Shown here: in pieces, positions 25,837-34,176 of the stretch
How positions within the stretch are numbered: the first letter of the stretch is position 1
Layout: every line of letters starts with the position of its first letter
Source of the DNA: Achromobacter sp. Root83
Lineage (GTDB): Bacteria; Pseudomonadota; Gammaproteobacteria; Burkholderiales; Burkholderiaceae_B
NCBI RefSeq assembly: GCF_001428845.1
Contig: NZ_LMIU01000023.1
Location: forward strand, 310,001-374,000
Direction of reading: 5' to 3'
Length of the DNA stretch: 64,000 bases
Translations under genes and position numbers: made by a program
The notes under the pieces: generated by a model
Databases searched by the model: none
Seen by the model: only the letters and a program-made list of their open reading frames with translations
Told to the model about the DNA's origin: nothing

Positions 25837-26921
25837 TCAGCTACGAGATCACGGCCTTCGGCGAGCCGCTGGCGCGCAGCGACCGCCCCACTCCCGCGCC
25901 CGCCGGCCGCGAAGTCCTGCTGCGGGTGCTGGCAGCGGGCGTGTGCCACACCGATATCCATACCTGGGAAGGCTCATACGACCTGGGCGGCGACAAGCGC
26001 CTGCGCATGGCGCAGCGCGGCGTGGCCCTGCCGCTGACGCTGGGCCACGAGACCGTGGGCGAGGTGGTCGCGGCGGGTCCCGATGCGCCGCGCGGCCTGC
26101 AGCCGGGACAGCGCTTCCTGGTGTATCCGTGGATCGGCTGCGGGGAATGCAGAATATGCCGCCGCGGACGCGAGAATCTTTGCGCCGCGCCGCGATTTCT
26201 CGGGATCTTCCGGCCGGGCGGCTACAGCGACCACATCATGGTGCCGGACGCGCGCTACCTGGTCGGCATCGGCGATCTGCGGCCGGAGCAGGCCGCGCCC
26301 TACGCGTGTTCGGGCCTGACCACCTATGGCGCCATCCTCAAGATCGCGCCCGAGGTGTTGGCCGAAGAGGCAGTGGTGGTGATCGGCGCCGGCGGCCTGG
26401 GCCTGATGTGCGTGACCTTGCTGCGCGCGCTGGGCTGCCCCAATGTCGTCGTGCTGGAGCCCGACGGCGCGCGCCGGGGCGCGGCGCTGGCCGCGGGCGC
26501 GCATGTCGCCGTGGACGCCAACGCGGACACCGCGCTCGACCAGATCCGGCGGGCGGCGGGCGAGGTGTGGGCGGTCATCGATTGCGTGGGCGCCGCCCGC
26601 ACCGTGCAGCAGGGCATGGATCTGCTGACCAAGGGCGGCCAGCTCATTCTGGTGGGGCTGTTTGGCGGCGAACTCTCCTTGTCGCCGGCACTGCTGCCGA
26701 TGCGCGCGATCAGCATCGAAGGTTCCTATATCGGCAACCTGGAAGAACTCCACGCGCTGATGGCGCTGGTCCGCGAACGCAAGCCGCGCGCCATTCCCAC
26801 GGCCTGCCGCTGCCTGGACGAGGCGCAATCCGCGCTTGCCGACCTGGCGGCGGGCCGCGTCGTCGGCCGTCTGCTGCTCAGTCCATCCCCGGCCACCCCT
26901 GCACAGGCATTTCAGCCATGA
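25833..26921 (+). CDS. zinc-dependent alcohol dehydrogenase
   Basis: A 362-residue medium-chain dehydrogenase. Catalytic zinc ligands lie in GVCHTD and GHETVGE; the structural zinc site is CGECRICRRGRENLC; the NAD(P)-binding loop is VIGAGGLGLM followed by VVLEPD, whose acidic end suggests NAD. An insertion (YDLGGDKRLRMAQRGVALP) between the first zinc ligand and the GHE motif is typical of a subgroup acting on primary alcohols. CGGAGGCG precedes the ATG at 25833. Translational overlap on both sides (ATGA at 25833 and 26918) ties it to the receptor and the aldehyde dehydrogenase, giving alcohol to aldehyde to acid. Confidence 0.88.
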   Translation: MISYEITAFGEPLARSDRPTPAPAGREVLLRVLAAGVCHTDIHTWEGSYDLGGDKRLRMAQRGVALPLTLGHETVGEVVAAGPDAPRGLQPGQRFLVYPWIGCGECRICRRGRENLCAAPRFLGIFRPGGYSDHIMVPDARYLVGIGDLRPEQAAPYACSGLTTYGAILKIAPEVLAEEAVVVIGAGGLGLMCVTLLRALGCPNVVVLEPDGARRGAALAAGAHVAVDANADTALDQIRRAAGEVWAVIDCVGAARTVQQGMDLLTKGGQLILVGLFGGELSLSPALLPMRAISIEGSYIGNLEELHALMALVRERKPRAIPTACRCLDEAQSALADLAAGRVVGRLLLSPSPATPAQAFQP

Positions 26922-28339
26922 CCCTGAATCTGGATAGCGATTACACGATGACGTTGAACGGCCTGGGGGAATCTTCTCCGCAGACCTTTGACGTGCTCAA
27001 TCCCGCCACCGAAGCGCGTATCGCGGCGGTGCCCGACGCGTCGCTGGACCAATTGAACGCGGCCATCGCCGCGGCCCGTGCCGCGTTCGTGCCCTGGCGC
27101 GGCCGTCCCATCGCCGAGCGCCAGGCGGCGCTGCGCGGCATGGCCGACCGCCTGGAGGCGAATGCGGAAGGGTTCATGCGCCTGCTGACCCGCGAGCAGG
27201 GCAAGCCGCATGCCGACGCGCGTGCCGAGGTTGGCCGTTGCGTCGCGTGGCTGCGCGCGTTTGCCGCGCGCGAGCTTCCGGTCGAACGCCACGGCGACGG
27301 CGCGGGCCATCTGTTCGAAACGCGGCGGGTGGCGATCGGGGTGGTGGCGGCGATTGCGCCGTGGAACTTCCCGATGACGCTGGCGATCTGGAAGATCGCG
27401 CCGGCGCTGCTGGCGGGCAATACGGTGGTGCTCAAGCCTTCGCCCTACACCCCGCTGACTTCCCTGAAGATGGGCGAACTGTTCCGTGACCTGGTGCCGC
27501 CCGGCGTGCTGAACGTGATCAGCGGCGGCGACCGCCTGGGGCCGTGGCTGACGGAGCATCCCGGCATCGACAAGATCGCCTTCACCGGGTCCACCGCCAC
27601 GGGGCGCCGCGTGATGCAAAGCGCGTCGGGCCGGCTCAAGCGCGTCACGCTGGAGCTGGGCGGCAACGACGCCGCGATCGTGCTGCCCGACGTGGATGTG
27701 AAGGACACGGCGGGCAAGCTGTTCTGGGGCGCGTTCCGCAATTCGTCCCAGTACTGCCTGGCCACCAAGCGCCTGTACGTGCACGAATCCATCTATGACG
27801 CGTTCGCCGACGCGCTGGCGGGTTACGCGGCGGGCGTCGTGGTGGGCGACGGCGCGCAGCCCGGCACGGGACTCGGGCCTATCCAGAACCGCGTGCAGTT
27901 CGAACGCGTGAAGGACCTGATCGCGGACGCGCACCGTACCGGCGTGCGCTTTCTGACCGGGGGCGACGTCCCCGAGGGCAAGGGCTATTTCGTGCCCGTG
28001 ACCATCCTGGACAATCCGCCGGACGATGCGCGCAGCGTGGTCGAGGAAGCCTTCGGGCCGGTGCTGCCGCTGTTGAAGTACCGCGACATCGACGAAGCGA
28101 TCCGCCGCGCCAACGACACCGAATACGGCCTGGGCGGTTCGGTCTGGTGCAGGGACGAGGCGCTGGCGCAGTCGATCGCCCGGCGGCTGGAGACCGGCAC
28201 GGTGTGGATCAACCATATCCACGCCATGTCGCCCGATGTGCCCTTTGGCGGCCATAAGCAGTCCGGGCTGGGCGTGGAGAACGCGCAGGACGGACTGCTG
28301 GAATACACCAACGCGCAGACGGTTGCGGTGCTGGCGTAG
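26918..28339 (+). CDS. NAD(P)-dependent aldehyde dehydrogenase
   Basis: A 473-residue ALDH. The NAD-binding and catalytic blocks are present: IAPWNFPMTLAIWKIAPALLAGNTVVLKPS, AFTGSTATGRRV, LELGGNDAAIVLPD with the general-base Glu, and SSQYCLATKRLYV with the catalytic Cys. The Cys block lacks the usual GQxC (it is SQYC), a feature of a distinct ALDH subgroup seen with alcohol dehydrogenase operons. It would oxidise the aldehyde made by the preceding enzyme. Third gene of the operon; its end faces the convergent MFS gene with 24 bases between. Confidence 0.88.
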   Translation: MTLNLDSDYTMTLNGLGESSPQTFDVLNPATEARIAAVPDASLDQLNAAIAAARAAFVPWRGRPIAERQAALRGMADRLEANAEGFMRLLTREQGKPHADARAEVGRCVAWLRAFAARELPVERHGDGAGHLFETRRVAIGVVAAIAPWNFPMTLAIWKIAPALLAGNTVVLKPSPYTPLTSLKMGELFRDLVPPGVLNVISGGDRLGPWLTEHPGIDKIAFTGSTATGRRVMQSASGRLKRVTLELGGNDAAIVLPDVDVKDTAGKLFWGAFRNSSQYCLATKRLYVHESIYDAFADALAGYAAGVVVGDGAQPGTGLGPIQNRVQFERVKDLIADAHRTGVRFLTGGDVPEGKGYFVPVTILDNPPDDARSVVEEAFGPVLPLLKYRDIDEAIRRANDTEYGLGGSVWCRDEALAQSIARRLETGTVWINHIHAMSPDVPFGGHKQSGLGVENAQDGLLEYTNAQTVAVLA

Positions 28340-28363
28340 GCTGTCAACGTTGGGCGTCAAACG

Positions 28364-29587
28364 TCAGGCCGCATAGCGGCTGGCGTCGCCATTGCGGCTG
28401 CGCTGGCCTGGCCACACCCGCAGGACCAGCGCGGCGGCCGCGGCGCCCGCCGCCGTGATGGTGACGCCGGTCCAGCCCCAGCGGGCCAGCGCCAGGCTGC
28501 CCAGCGCGCCGCCGGCGGCCATGCCGATGAACACGCCCGTCATCAGGATGGCGTTGAGCCGGCTGCGGGCGGCGGGGTCGATGCCGTAGACGATGCTCTG
28601 GTGGGCGATCAGCGAAGTCTGGATGCCCAGATCGAAGCCGATGGCGCTGCCGCCGATCAGCCACAGCGCGGCATGTGGCGGCAGCAACGGCAGGAAGATC
28701 ATGGTGGCGAATGACACCATGGTCAGCCCGGCGCCCAGGCTGGCGACCGCCAGCGGGCCGCGGCTGTCGGCGACCCGGCCGGCCAGCGGCGCGGCCAGGG
28801 CGCCGGCGGCGCCGGCCAGACCGAACGCGCCCGCGGCTCCCGCGCCCAGGTGGAAGGGGGCGTCATGCAGCATCACCGCCAGGGTGGACCAGAAGGCGCT
28901 GAACCCCAGCGACAGCAAGCCCTGCGCGGTGGCGGCGCGGCGCAGCCCGGGATGCTGCCGCCACAAGGTCAGCAGCGAACCCAGCAGCGCGCGGTAGGCA
29001 AGCCGCGTCGACGGCTCGAAGCGCGGCAGGCCGCGCCATAATGCCGCGCCCAGCGCCACGATGCTGGCGGCGGCGGCCGCGAACATCATGCGCCAGCCGA
29101 ATTGTTCGGCCACGAAGCCGCTCACGACCCGCGACAGCAGGATGCCCAGCAGCAGCCCGGTCATGACGGTGCCGACGATCTTGCCGCGCTGTTCGGCCGG
29201 CGCCAGATGAGCGGCCGCCGGCACGATGTCCTGCGCCAGGGTGGCCGACAGGCCGATGGCGAAACTGGCGGCCAGCAGCAGGCCGATGGTTGGCGATGCG
29301 CCGGCCAGCAGCAGGGCCAGGCTCAGCACGGCGGCCTTGATGAGGATGATGCGCTTGCGGTCGTAGCGGTCTCCGAGCGGCGCCAGCATCAAAATGCCGA
29401 AGGCATAGCCCAGCTGGGTCAGCGTGGGAATCCAGCCCAGCGTTTCGGCGCTGGCGTGGATGTCGGCGCCCAGCACGCCAAGCATGGGCTGGCTGTAATA
29501 AAGGGATGCGACGCCCAGGCCCGCGCCGACGGCAAGCAGGAAGACCAGGCCGCGCGACAGGGACGGGTGGGAGGTGGGGGATGACAT
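28364..29587 (-). CDS. MFS transporter, 12-helix drug/metabolite efflux type
   Basis: A 407-residue major facilitator with about 12 hydrophobic helices. LMLAPLGDRYDRKRIILI is the MFS loop 2-3 signature, and VTGLLLGILLSRVVSGFV resembles the antiporter motif of helix 5. It belongs near the DHA1-type exporters. ATG at 29587 gives the expected short cytoplasmic start (MSSPTSHPSLSRG). Divergent from the LysR gene at 29687 over 99 bases, so that regulator likely controls it. The substrate is unknown. Confidence 0.85.
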   Translation of the reverse strand: MSSPTSHPSLSRGLVFLLAVGAGLGVASLYYSQPMLGVLGADIHASAETLGWIPTLTQLGYAFGILMLAPLGDRYDRKRIILIKAAVLSLALLLAGASPTIGLLLAASFAIGLSATLAQDIVPAAAHLAPAEQRGKIVGTVMTGLLLGILLSRVVSGFVAEQFGWRMMFAAAAASIVALGAALWRGLPRFEPSTRLAYRALLGSLLTLWRQHPGLRRAATAQGLLSLGFSAFWSTLAVMLHDAPFHLGAGAAGAFGLAGAAGALAAPLAGRVADSRGPLAVASLGAGLTMVSFATMIFLPLLPPHAALWLIGGSAIGFDLGIQTSLIAHQSIVYGIDPAARSRLNAILMTGVFIGMAAGGALGSLALARWGWTGVTITAAGAAAAALVLRVWPGQRSRNGDASRYAA

Positions 29588-29686
29588 GATGGGTATCCGG
29601 TGGCTCTTGTGTACGGGGCAAATTCTGAGCTTCCCGCCCCGGGTTTGGTAGCCGACCGTTGGGTACATCCGTTATACGATAGGCGT

Positions 29687-30655
29687 ATGACCAACTCCGT
29701 CCTCACCGCCGCCGCCGGCAGCGACCGCATGCTGCTGATCGAGACCTTCGTGCGTATCGTCGAAGCCGGCAGCCTGTCCGCGGCCGCCGCCCAGATGGGC
29801 GGAACGCAGCCGACCGTGAGCCGCCGGCTGCAACTGCTTGAGCGCACGCTGGGCGTGCGCCTGCTGCAACGGTCCACCCATGCGATCCGGCTGACCGAGG
29901 ATGGGCAGCGCTGCTATGAACGGGGCAAGGAACTGATCGCCACCTGGCAGTCTTTCGAAAGCGAGGTGCGCGGCGCGGGCGACGAGCCCGTCGGCATGCT
30001 GCGGGTGGTGGCCCCGCACGCCTTCGGCCAGGACCAGTTCGTGGAGCCGCTGGCAAAGTATCTGCAGCGGTATCCGAACATGCGGGTGGAATGGCTGCTG
30101 CACGACCGCATGCCCGATCTGATCGCCGAGAACGTCGATTGCGCGATCAGGGTCGGCGCCGTGACGGATCCGTCGGTGATCGCCGTGAAGCTGGGCGAAG
30201 TGCCGCGCATCGTCGTGGGTTCGCCCGCGCTGCTGCAGGGCGCGGCCGTGCCCCAGGGGCCGTCGGAACTGGCGCGGCTGCCCTGGCTGGCCTTGCGCAC
30301 CTTCTACCGCACCGAGGTCAGCCTGACGCATTGCGAAACGGGCGAGACCGGACGCTTCGGCATCCAGCCGCGCCTGTCCACCGACGGCCTGCATGCGTTG
30401 CGCAACGCCGCCGTGCTGGGCCTGGGCGTGGCGCTGGGATCGGCCTGGGCCATGACGGACGACCTGGCCGCGGGGCGCCTGGTGCATCTGGCGCGGGAAT
30501 GGCGGGCGGATCCCCTGCCCGTCTACCTGGTGTATGCGCCGTCGCGATTCCAGCCGGCACGCCTGCGCCGCTTTATCGAGATCATGCGCGAGCACCTGCC
30601 GGCGGGGCTGGCGGCGGGCCTCGCGGGCGACGCCCGGGGGGCGGTCAGGGCGTGA
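29687..30655 (+). CDS. LysR-type regulator divergent from the MFS gene
   Basis: A 322-residue LysR protein of the CrgA-like group: HTH within MLLIETFVRIVEAGSLSAAAAQMGGTQPTVSRRLQLLERTLG and effector domain from LRVVAPHAFGQDQFVEPLAKYL. The ATG at 29687 gives a short 14-residue lead before the HTH; upstream frame is promoter-like DNA (ATACGATAGGCG). Its 3' end overlaps the convergent quinone oxidoreductase gene by 11 bases (30645-30655). Probable target: the MFS transporter. Confidence 0.82.
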   Translation: MTNSVLTAAAGSDRMLLIETFVRIVEAGSLSAAAAQMGGTQPTVSRRLQLLERTLGVRLLQRSTHAIRLTEDGQRCYERGKELIATWQSFESEVRGAGDEPVGMLRVVAPHAFGQDQFVEPLAKYLQRYPNMRVEWLLHDRMPDLIAENVDCAIRVGAVTDPSVIAVKLGEVPRIVVGSPALLQGAAVPQGPSELARLPWLALRTFYRTEVSLTHCETGETGRFGIQPRLSTDGLHALRNAAVLGLGVALGSAWAMTDDLAAGRLVHLAREWRADPLPVYLVYAPSRFQPARLRRFIEIMREHLPAGLAAGLAGDARGAVRA

Positions 30656-31625
30656 TGACGATGGCGCCCGTGACGGCGCGGCTTTCCGCGGCACGGTGGG
30701 CGTCCTGGATCTGCGCCAGGCTGTAGCGGGCGCCGATGACCGCGCGCACGGCGCCGCTTTGCATGGCGTCGAACACATCGGCCGCGTTGGCGCGGAATGT
30801 GTCCGTGTCCGCGTTGTGCGGAAAGACCGACGGCCGGGTCAGGAACAGGCAGCCCTTCTTGCTCAGCAGTTCCGGATCGATGGCCGGGGCCGGCCCGGAT
30901 GCCGCGCCGAACAGCACCACCAGGCCAAACGGCGCGGCGCAGTCCAGCGATCCCATGAACGTGTGCTTGGCGACCGAGTCGTAGACCACGCGCGCCTTCT
31001 TGCCGCCCGTCGCCGCCACCACCTGCGCCACCCAATCGTCCTGTGTGTAGTCGATGGCGGCATCGCAGCCCGCGGCCCGGGCGGCCTCGCACTTGGCGGC
31101 GGACCCCGCCGTGCCTATCACCGTGGCGCCCAGCGCATGCGCCCAGCCGCTCAGGATCTGCCCCACGCCACCCGCGGCGGCGTGCACGAGCACGATGTCC
31201 CCGGCTTGAACCGCATAGGTCTTCTTCACCAGGTACTGCGCGGTCATGGCCTTGAAGAACACCGCCGCGGCTTGCTCGTCGGAGATGCCGGCGGGAATTT
31301 TCACGAGCTTGGCGGCGGGCACGTTGCGCCGGTCGGCATAGGCGCCCACGCCGGCGTTCATGTAGACGACGCGGTCGCCGACGCTCAGGTCCGTCACGCC
31401 CGGCCCCAGGGCCTCGACCACGCCGGCCGCCTCGTGGCCCAGACCCGTGGGGGTGGGCAGCGGGTACTTTCCGGTGCGCTGGTAGATGTCGATGTAGTTG
31501 AAGCCGATGGCCGTCTGGCGCAGTTGGACGTCTCCCGGGCCCGGCGCTGGCAGGTCGGCGCTGACGAGCCGCATGACTTCCGGACCGCCGAATTCGTTCA
31601 AGCTGATGGAACGTGCCTGCATCAT
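30645..31625 (-). CDS. NADPH:quinone oxidoreductase, zeta-crystallin type
   Basis: A 326-residue zinc-free medium-chain reductase. Segments match Qor: IGFNYIDIYQRTGKYPLP, GLGHEAAGVVEALGPGV, VGDRVVYMNAGVGAYAD, AAAVFFKAMTAQYL and the NADPH loop VHAAAGGVGQIL. It reduces quinones or enones by one or two electrons in the cytoplasm. It overlaps the upstream cyclodeaminase-like gene by four bases (two adjacent ATGs at 31625 and 31622), so the pair forms an operon. Confidence 0.88.
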   Translation of the reverse strand: MMQARSISLNEFGGPEVMRLVSADLPAPGPGDVQLRQTAIGFNYIDIYQRTGKYPLPTPTGLGHEAAGVVEALGPGVTDLSVGDRVVYMNAGVGAYADRRNVPAAKLVKIPAGISDEQAAAVFFKAMTAQYLVKKTYAVQAGDIVLVHAAAGGVGQILSGWAHALGATVIGTAGSAAKCEAARAAGCDAAIDYTQDDWVAQVVAATGGKKARVVYDSVAKHTFMGSLDCAAPFGLVVLFGAASGPAPAIDPELLSKKGCLFLTRPSVFPHNADTDTFRANAADVFDAMQSGAVRAVIGARYSLAQIQDAHRAAESRAVTGAIVITP

Positions 31626-32587
31626 GCGTTTTCTCCCGTCGTGGTGGCGGCCGAGTCTCGGACCGATTCGTAAACCAGCGTGGCCAGCGTCAGGTCTTCC
31701 AGCGCGCTGCCCACGGCTTTGAACACCGTGATTTCCTGGTCGCCGCGGCGGCCCGGGCGCTCCCCTCGCGTCAATTGGTGCAGATTGCCGTGGATGCCCT
31801 CGGGCGTCAGCACGCCGGCCTCGAATGCGGACAGCAGGTCGCCTGACTTGGTGGGCGCTTCGTCGGTGTCCACATAGACGGTGGTGCCGTCGAAGCAGGC
31901 GGCGTCGGTCTCGCGCATTTCGGGCTTGAAGCTGCCGATCAGGTCCAGGTGCGTGCCGGGGCGCAGCCAGGCGCCCTGGATCAGGGGCTGGGTCGACAAG
32001 GTGGCGCAGCTTACGATGTCGGCCTCGCGGCAGGCGGCTTCCAGGTCTGTCACGGCGCGGGCGTCAAAGCCCTGTTCGCGCAGGCGGCCGGCCAGCGCGT
32101 CGGCGCCCGCCGGACGCAGGTTCCACACCAGCACGCGCTGGATGGGGCGCACGGCGCGCATGGCCGCCGCGACCAGCCCGGCGATACGGCCGGACCCGAC
32201 GATCAGGAGGGTGCTGGCGTCGGCGCGGGCCAGGTAGTCCGCGCCCAGCGCCGCCGCGCCGGCCGTGCGGTAGACGGTGACGATATCGCCGTCCACTTGC
32301 GCGATCGGCACGCCGGTGGTGGCGCTGTACAGGTTGTACGTCGCGTGCAGGCCAGGCAGGCCCTGGTGCGTGTTCTCCGGAAAGATGTTGATGATCTTGA
32401 CGCCGAAATAGCCGCGCTCGCTCCAGGCCGGCATGATCAGCGAGGTGCCGTGGGCGTTGCCCGACTGGATGGCGTGGACGTGGCGCGCGGGCACCGTGGC
32501 GCTGCCGCGAAACGCTTCCCGCAGGGCGGGAATGACGGTGTCGAAAGACAAGGCGCCGCGGGTCTGTTCTGTGTCGATAAAGCGCAT
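31622..32587 (-). CDS. ornithine cyclodeaminase / mu-crystallin family protein
   Basis: A 321-residue OCD-family protein. The Rossmann NAD site is LLIVGSGRIAGLVAAAM, preceded by GYFGVKIINIFPEN and PIAQVDGDIVTVYRTAGAAALGADYL, and followed by GTHLDLIGSFKPEMRE and VYVDTDEAPTKSGDLL. Members deaminate ornithine to proline or reduce cyclic imino acids such as pyrroline-2-carboxylate. The glycine loop GSGRIA departs from the usual GTGxQA, as in several non-OCD members, so imine reductase activity is at least as likely. Upstream of qor and downstream of the carbamoylase. Confidence 0.82.
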   Translation of the reverse strand: MRFIDTEQTRGALSFDTVIPALREAFRGSATVPARHVHAIQSGNAHGTSLIMPAWSERGYFGVKIINIFPENTHQGLPGLHATYNLYSATTGVPIAQVDGDIVTVYRTAGAAALGADYLARADASTLLIVGSGRIAGLVAAAMRAVRPIQRVLVWNLRPAGADALAGRLREQGFDARAVTDLEAACREADIVSCATLSTQPLIQGAWLRPGTHLDLIGSFKPEMRETDAACFDGTTVYVDTDEAPTKSGDLLSAFEAGVLTPEGIHGNLHQLTRGERPGRRGDQEITVFKAVGSALEDLTLATLVYESVRDSAATTTGENA

Positions 32588-32666
32588 TGGATCGTTGCCT
32601 GATAGGGGTCGGTCAATCGAAGGGCCAATGGCAGTCTAGCAGCGCTTGCGGCGGCGCATGGAGGCA

Positions 32667-32690
32667 ATGGCCCGCGATGACGCGGGCCAT
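32667..32690. terminator. stem-loop between the carbamoylase and cyclodeaminase genes
   Basis: A perfect 10-bp stem (ATGGCCCGCG with CGCGGGCCAT) around a four-base loop lies 13 bases after the carbamoylase stop on the minus strand. No T-run follows, so it may be a weak terminator or an mRNA-end stabiliser rather than a classic intrinsic terminator. Confidence 0.4.
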
Positions 32691-32702
32691 CATCGGCCGG
32701 TG

Positions 32703-33662
32703 CTAGTCGACTTTCGCCACGGGCAACGGCTCCCCGGCGCCGGTGCGTTCGACGATCAGCTTGTAGTGCTGCGGGCTGCGGTGCTTGGCGAAGTTGAAAA
32801 CGTGGTCGCGGAAAGTCTTGCCCAGCCCCAGGTCGATGCGCGCCGTGATCACCTCGTCTTCCTCGCCGCTCGCGCGCGCCACGATCTCGCCCGATGGCGC
32901 AACGATCATCGAGCTGCCGATCATGTGGTGGCCGTCTTCATGGCCGCATTTGGCGGCGGCGCCGATCCACACCGCATTCTGGTAGGCGCTGGCCTGCAGC
33001 ACGATCTCGTGCGTCGTGGTGCGCAGGTGCGCGGGTTCGTCCCAGTGGATGTTCAGGGACGGCGTGTTGTAGCCCAGCACGATCAGCTCCGCGCTCTGCA
33101 GCGACATGACGCGGTACGTCTCGGGCCAGCGGCGGTCATTGCACAGGCACATGCCGATCTTGACGTCGTTGGTCTCCCATACGCCAAAGCCCAGGTCGCC
33201 CACTTCGAAGAACTTCTTCTCCAGATGCTGGAAGGGGGCGTCGGGCTTGTGGTCCGAATGGCCCGGCAGGTGGATCTTGCGGTACTTGCCGACGATCTTC
33301 GCGCTGCGGTCCACCAGGATGGCGGTGTTGAACTGGCGGCCCTCCGGCGTCACTTCGGCATACCCGAGATAGAAGCCGATGCCCAGCTCGCGCGCGGTGT
33401 CGAACAGCGGCTGCACGTCGGCATTGGGCATGGTCTTTTCGAAGTAGCGTTCCACCGCCTCGGCGTCTTCCATCCAGTAGCGCGGAAAAAACGTCGTCAG
33501 CGCCAGCTCGGGAAACACGACGAACTCCGCCTTGCGCGCAGCCGCCTCGCGCATCATCTCGACCATCCTGCGCACGACCGCCGCGCGGGTGTCGGCAAGA
33601 TTGACGGCGCCCATCTGGGCGACGGCCAGGCCCATTTTGCGGGAAGGGGATGAGTTGCTCAC
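32703..33662 (-). CDS. N-carbamoyl-D-amino acid hydrolase
   Basis: A 319-residue nitrilase-superfamily enzyme closely following Agrobacterium D-carbamoylase. The Glu-Lys-Cys triad is visible: Glu in FPELALTTFFPRYW, Lys in KYRKIHLPGHSDH, Cys in MCLCNDRRWPE. Further matches are APFQHLEKKFFEVGDLGF and FNFAKHRSPQHY at the C-terminus. It releases D-amino acids, CO2 and ammonia from N-carbamoyl-D-amino acids, the second step of hydantoin or dihydropyrimidine breakdown. No hydantoinase lies beside it. A GTG at 33662 with CCGGAG upstream is my choice; an ATG nine codons later (33635) is possible, while the longer frame reads through promoter DNA. Confidence 0.87.
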   Translation of the reverse strand: MSNSSPSRKMGLAVAQMGAVNLADTRAAVVRRMVEMMREAAARKAEFVVFPELALTTFFPRYWMEDAEAVERYFEKTMPNADVQPLFDTARELGIGFYLGYAEVTPEGRQFNTAILVDRSAKIVGKYRKIHLPGHSDHKPDAPFQHLEKKFFEVGDLGFGVWETNDVKIGMCLCNDRRWPETYRVMSLQSAELIVLGYNTPSLNIHWDEPAHLRTTTHEIVLQASAYQNAVWIGAAAKCGHEDGHHMIGSSMIVAPSGEIVARASGEEDEVITARIDLGLGKTFRDHVFNFAKHRSPQHYKLIVERTGAGEPLPVAKVD

Positions 33663-34176
33663 GATATGAATCTCCGGATGATCTTGGCGCGATGGATGGG
33701 CGCGCGGGGCGCCCGCTTGCGGACGGGAAATCTTGCGCGGCCGGGCCGCGCGTGGCGCAGGGCTGGCCGAAAGCGCAAGCATGCATGCGCGCGCGCAAAA
33801 CCGATACCGCGGCGTGGCGCCGTCCGGGCGGGGCGCGATGCCTTGAACCTCGGCGCCAAATCGTTGATACGACGGGGTTTTTCGTGGAAATCCGCGGACC
33901 GTGCGCGCCTTGTGCATAACCCTGGATCATGGACGCTGTGCAAAGTTTTATATAGGGTTTGCCCGCACCGCCAGGACCGCAACGGGCGACCGGCGGTTTT
34001 CAGGGGCAAGGGTGTCCCGGCGGGGCGGCGCTGGCCCCCGTGGCGGGATGGCCCGAAAGCGTTGACTGGCCCCGCTTTCAACCGCTTTTTTCTCTTTAAG
34101 GAATGGGAAGTTCCGGTTACATTGCCTTACGCACAAAATCCCCTGTAACGCGCCGCCAGTGTGTCACCCGGTCCCC
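33663..34176. other. 514-base intergenic region between divergent genes
   Basis: No gene is visible; open frames here have skewed, Arg-rich translations typical of GC-rich noise. It must hold the minus-strand promoter of the carbamoylase and the plus-strand promoter of the EAL gene. GTTTTATATAGGG near 33944-33957 is an AT-rich island that could be a -10 region. No repeat, tRNA or terminator was found. Confidence 0.45.
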
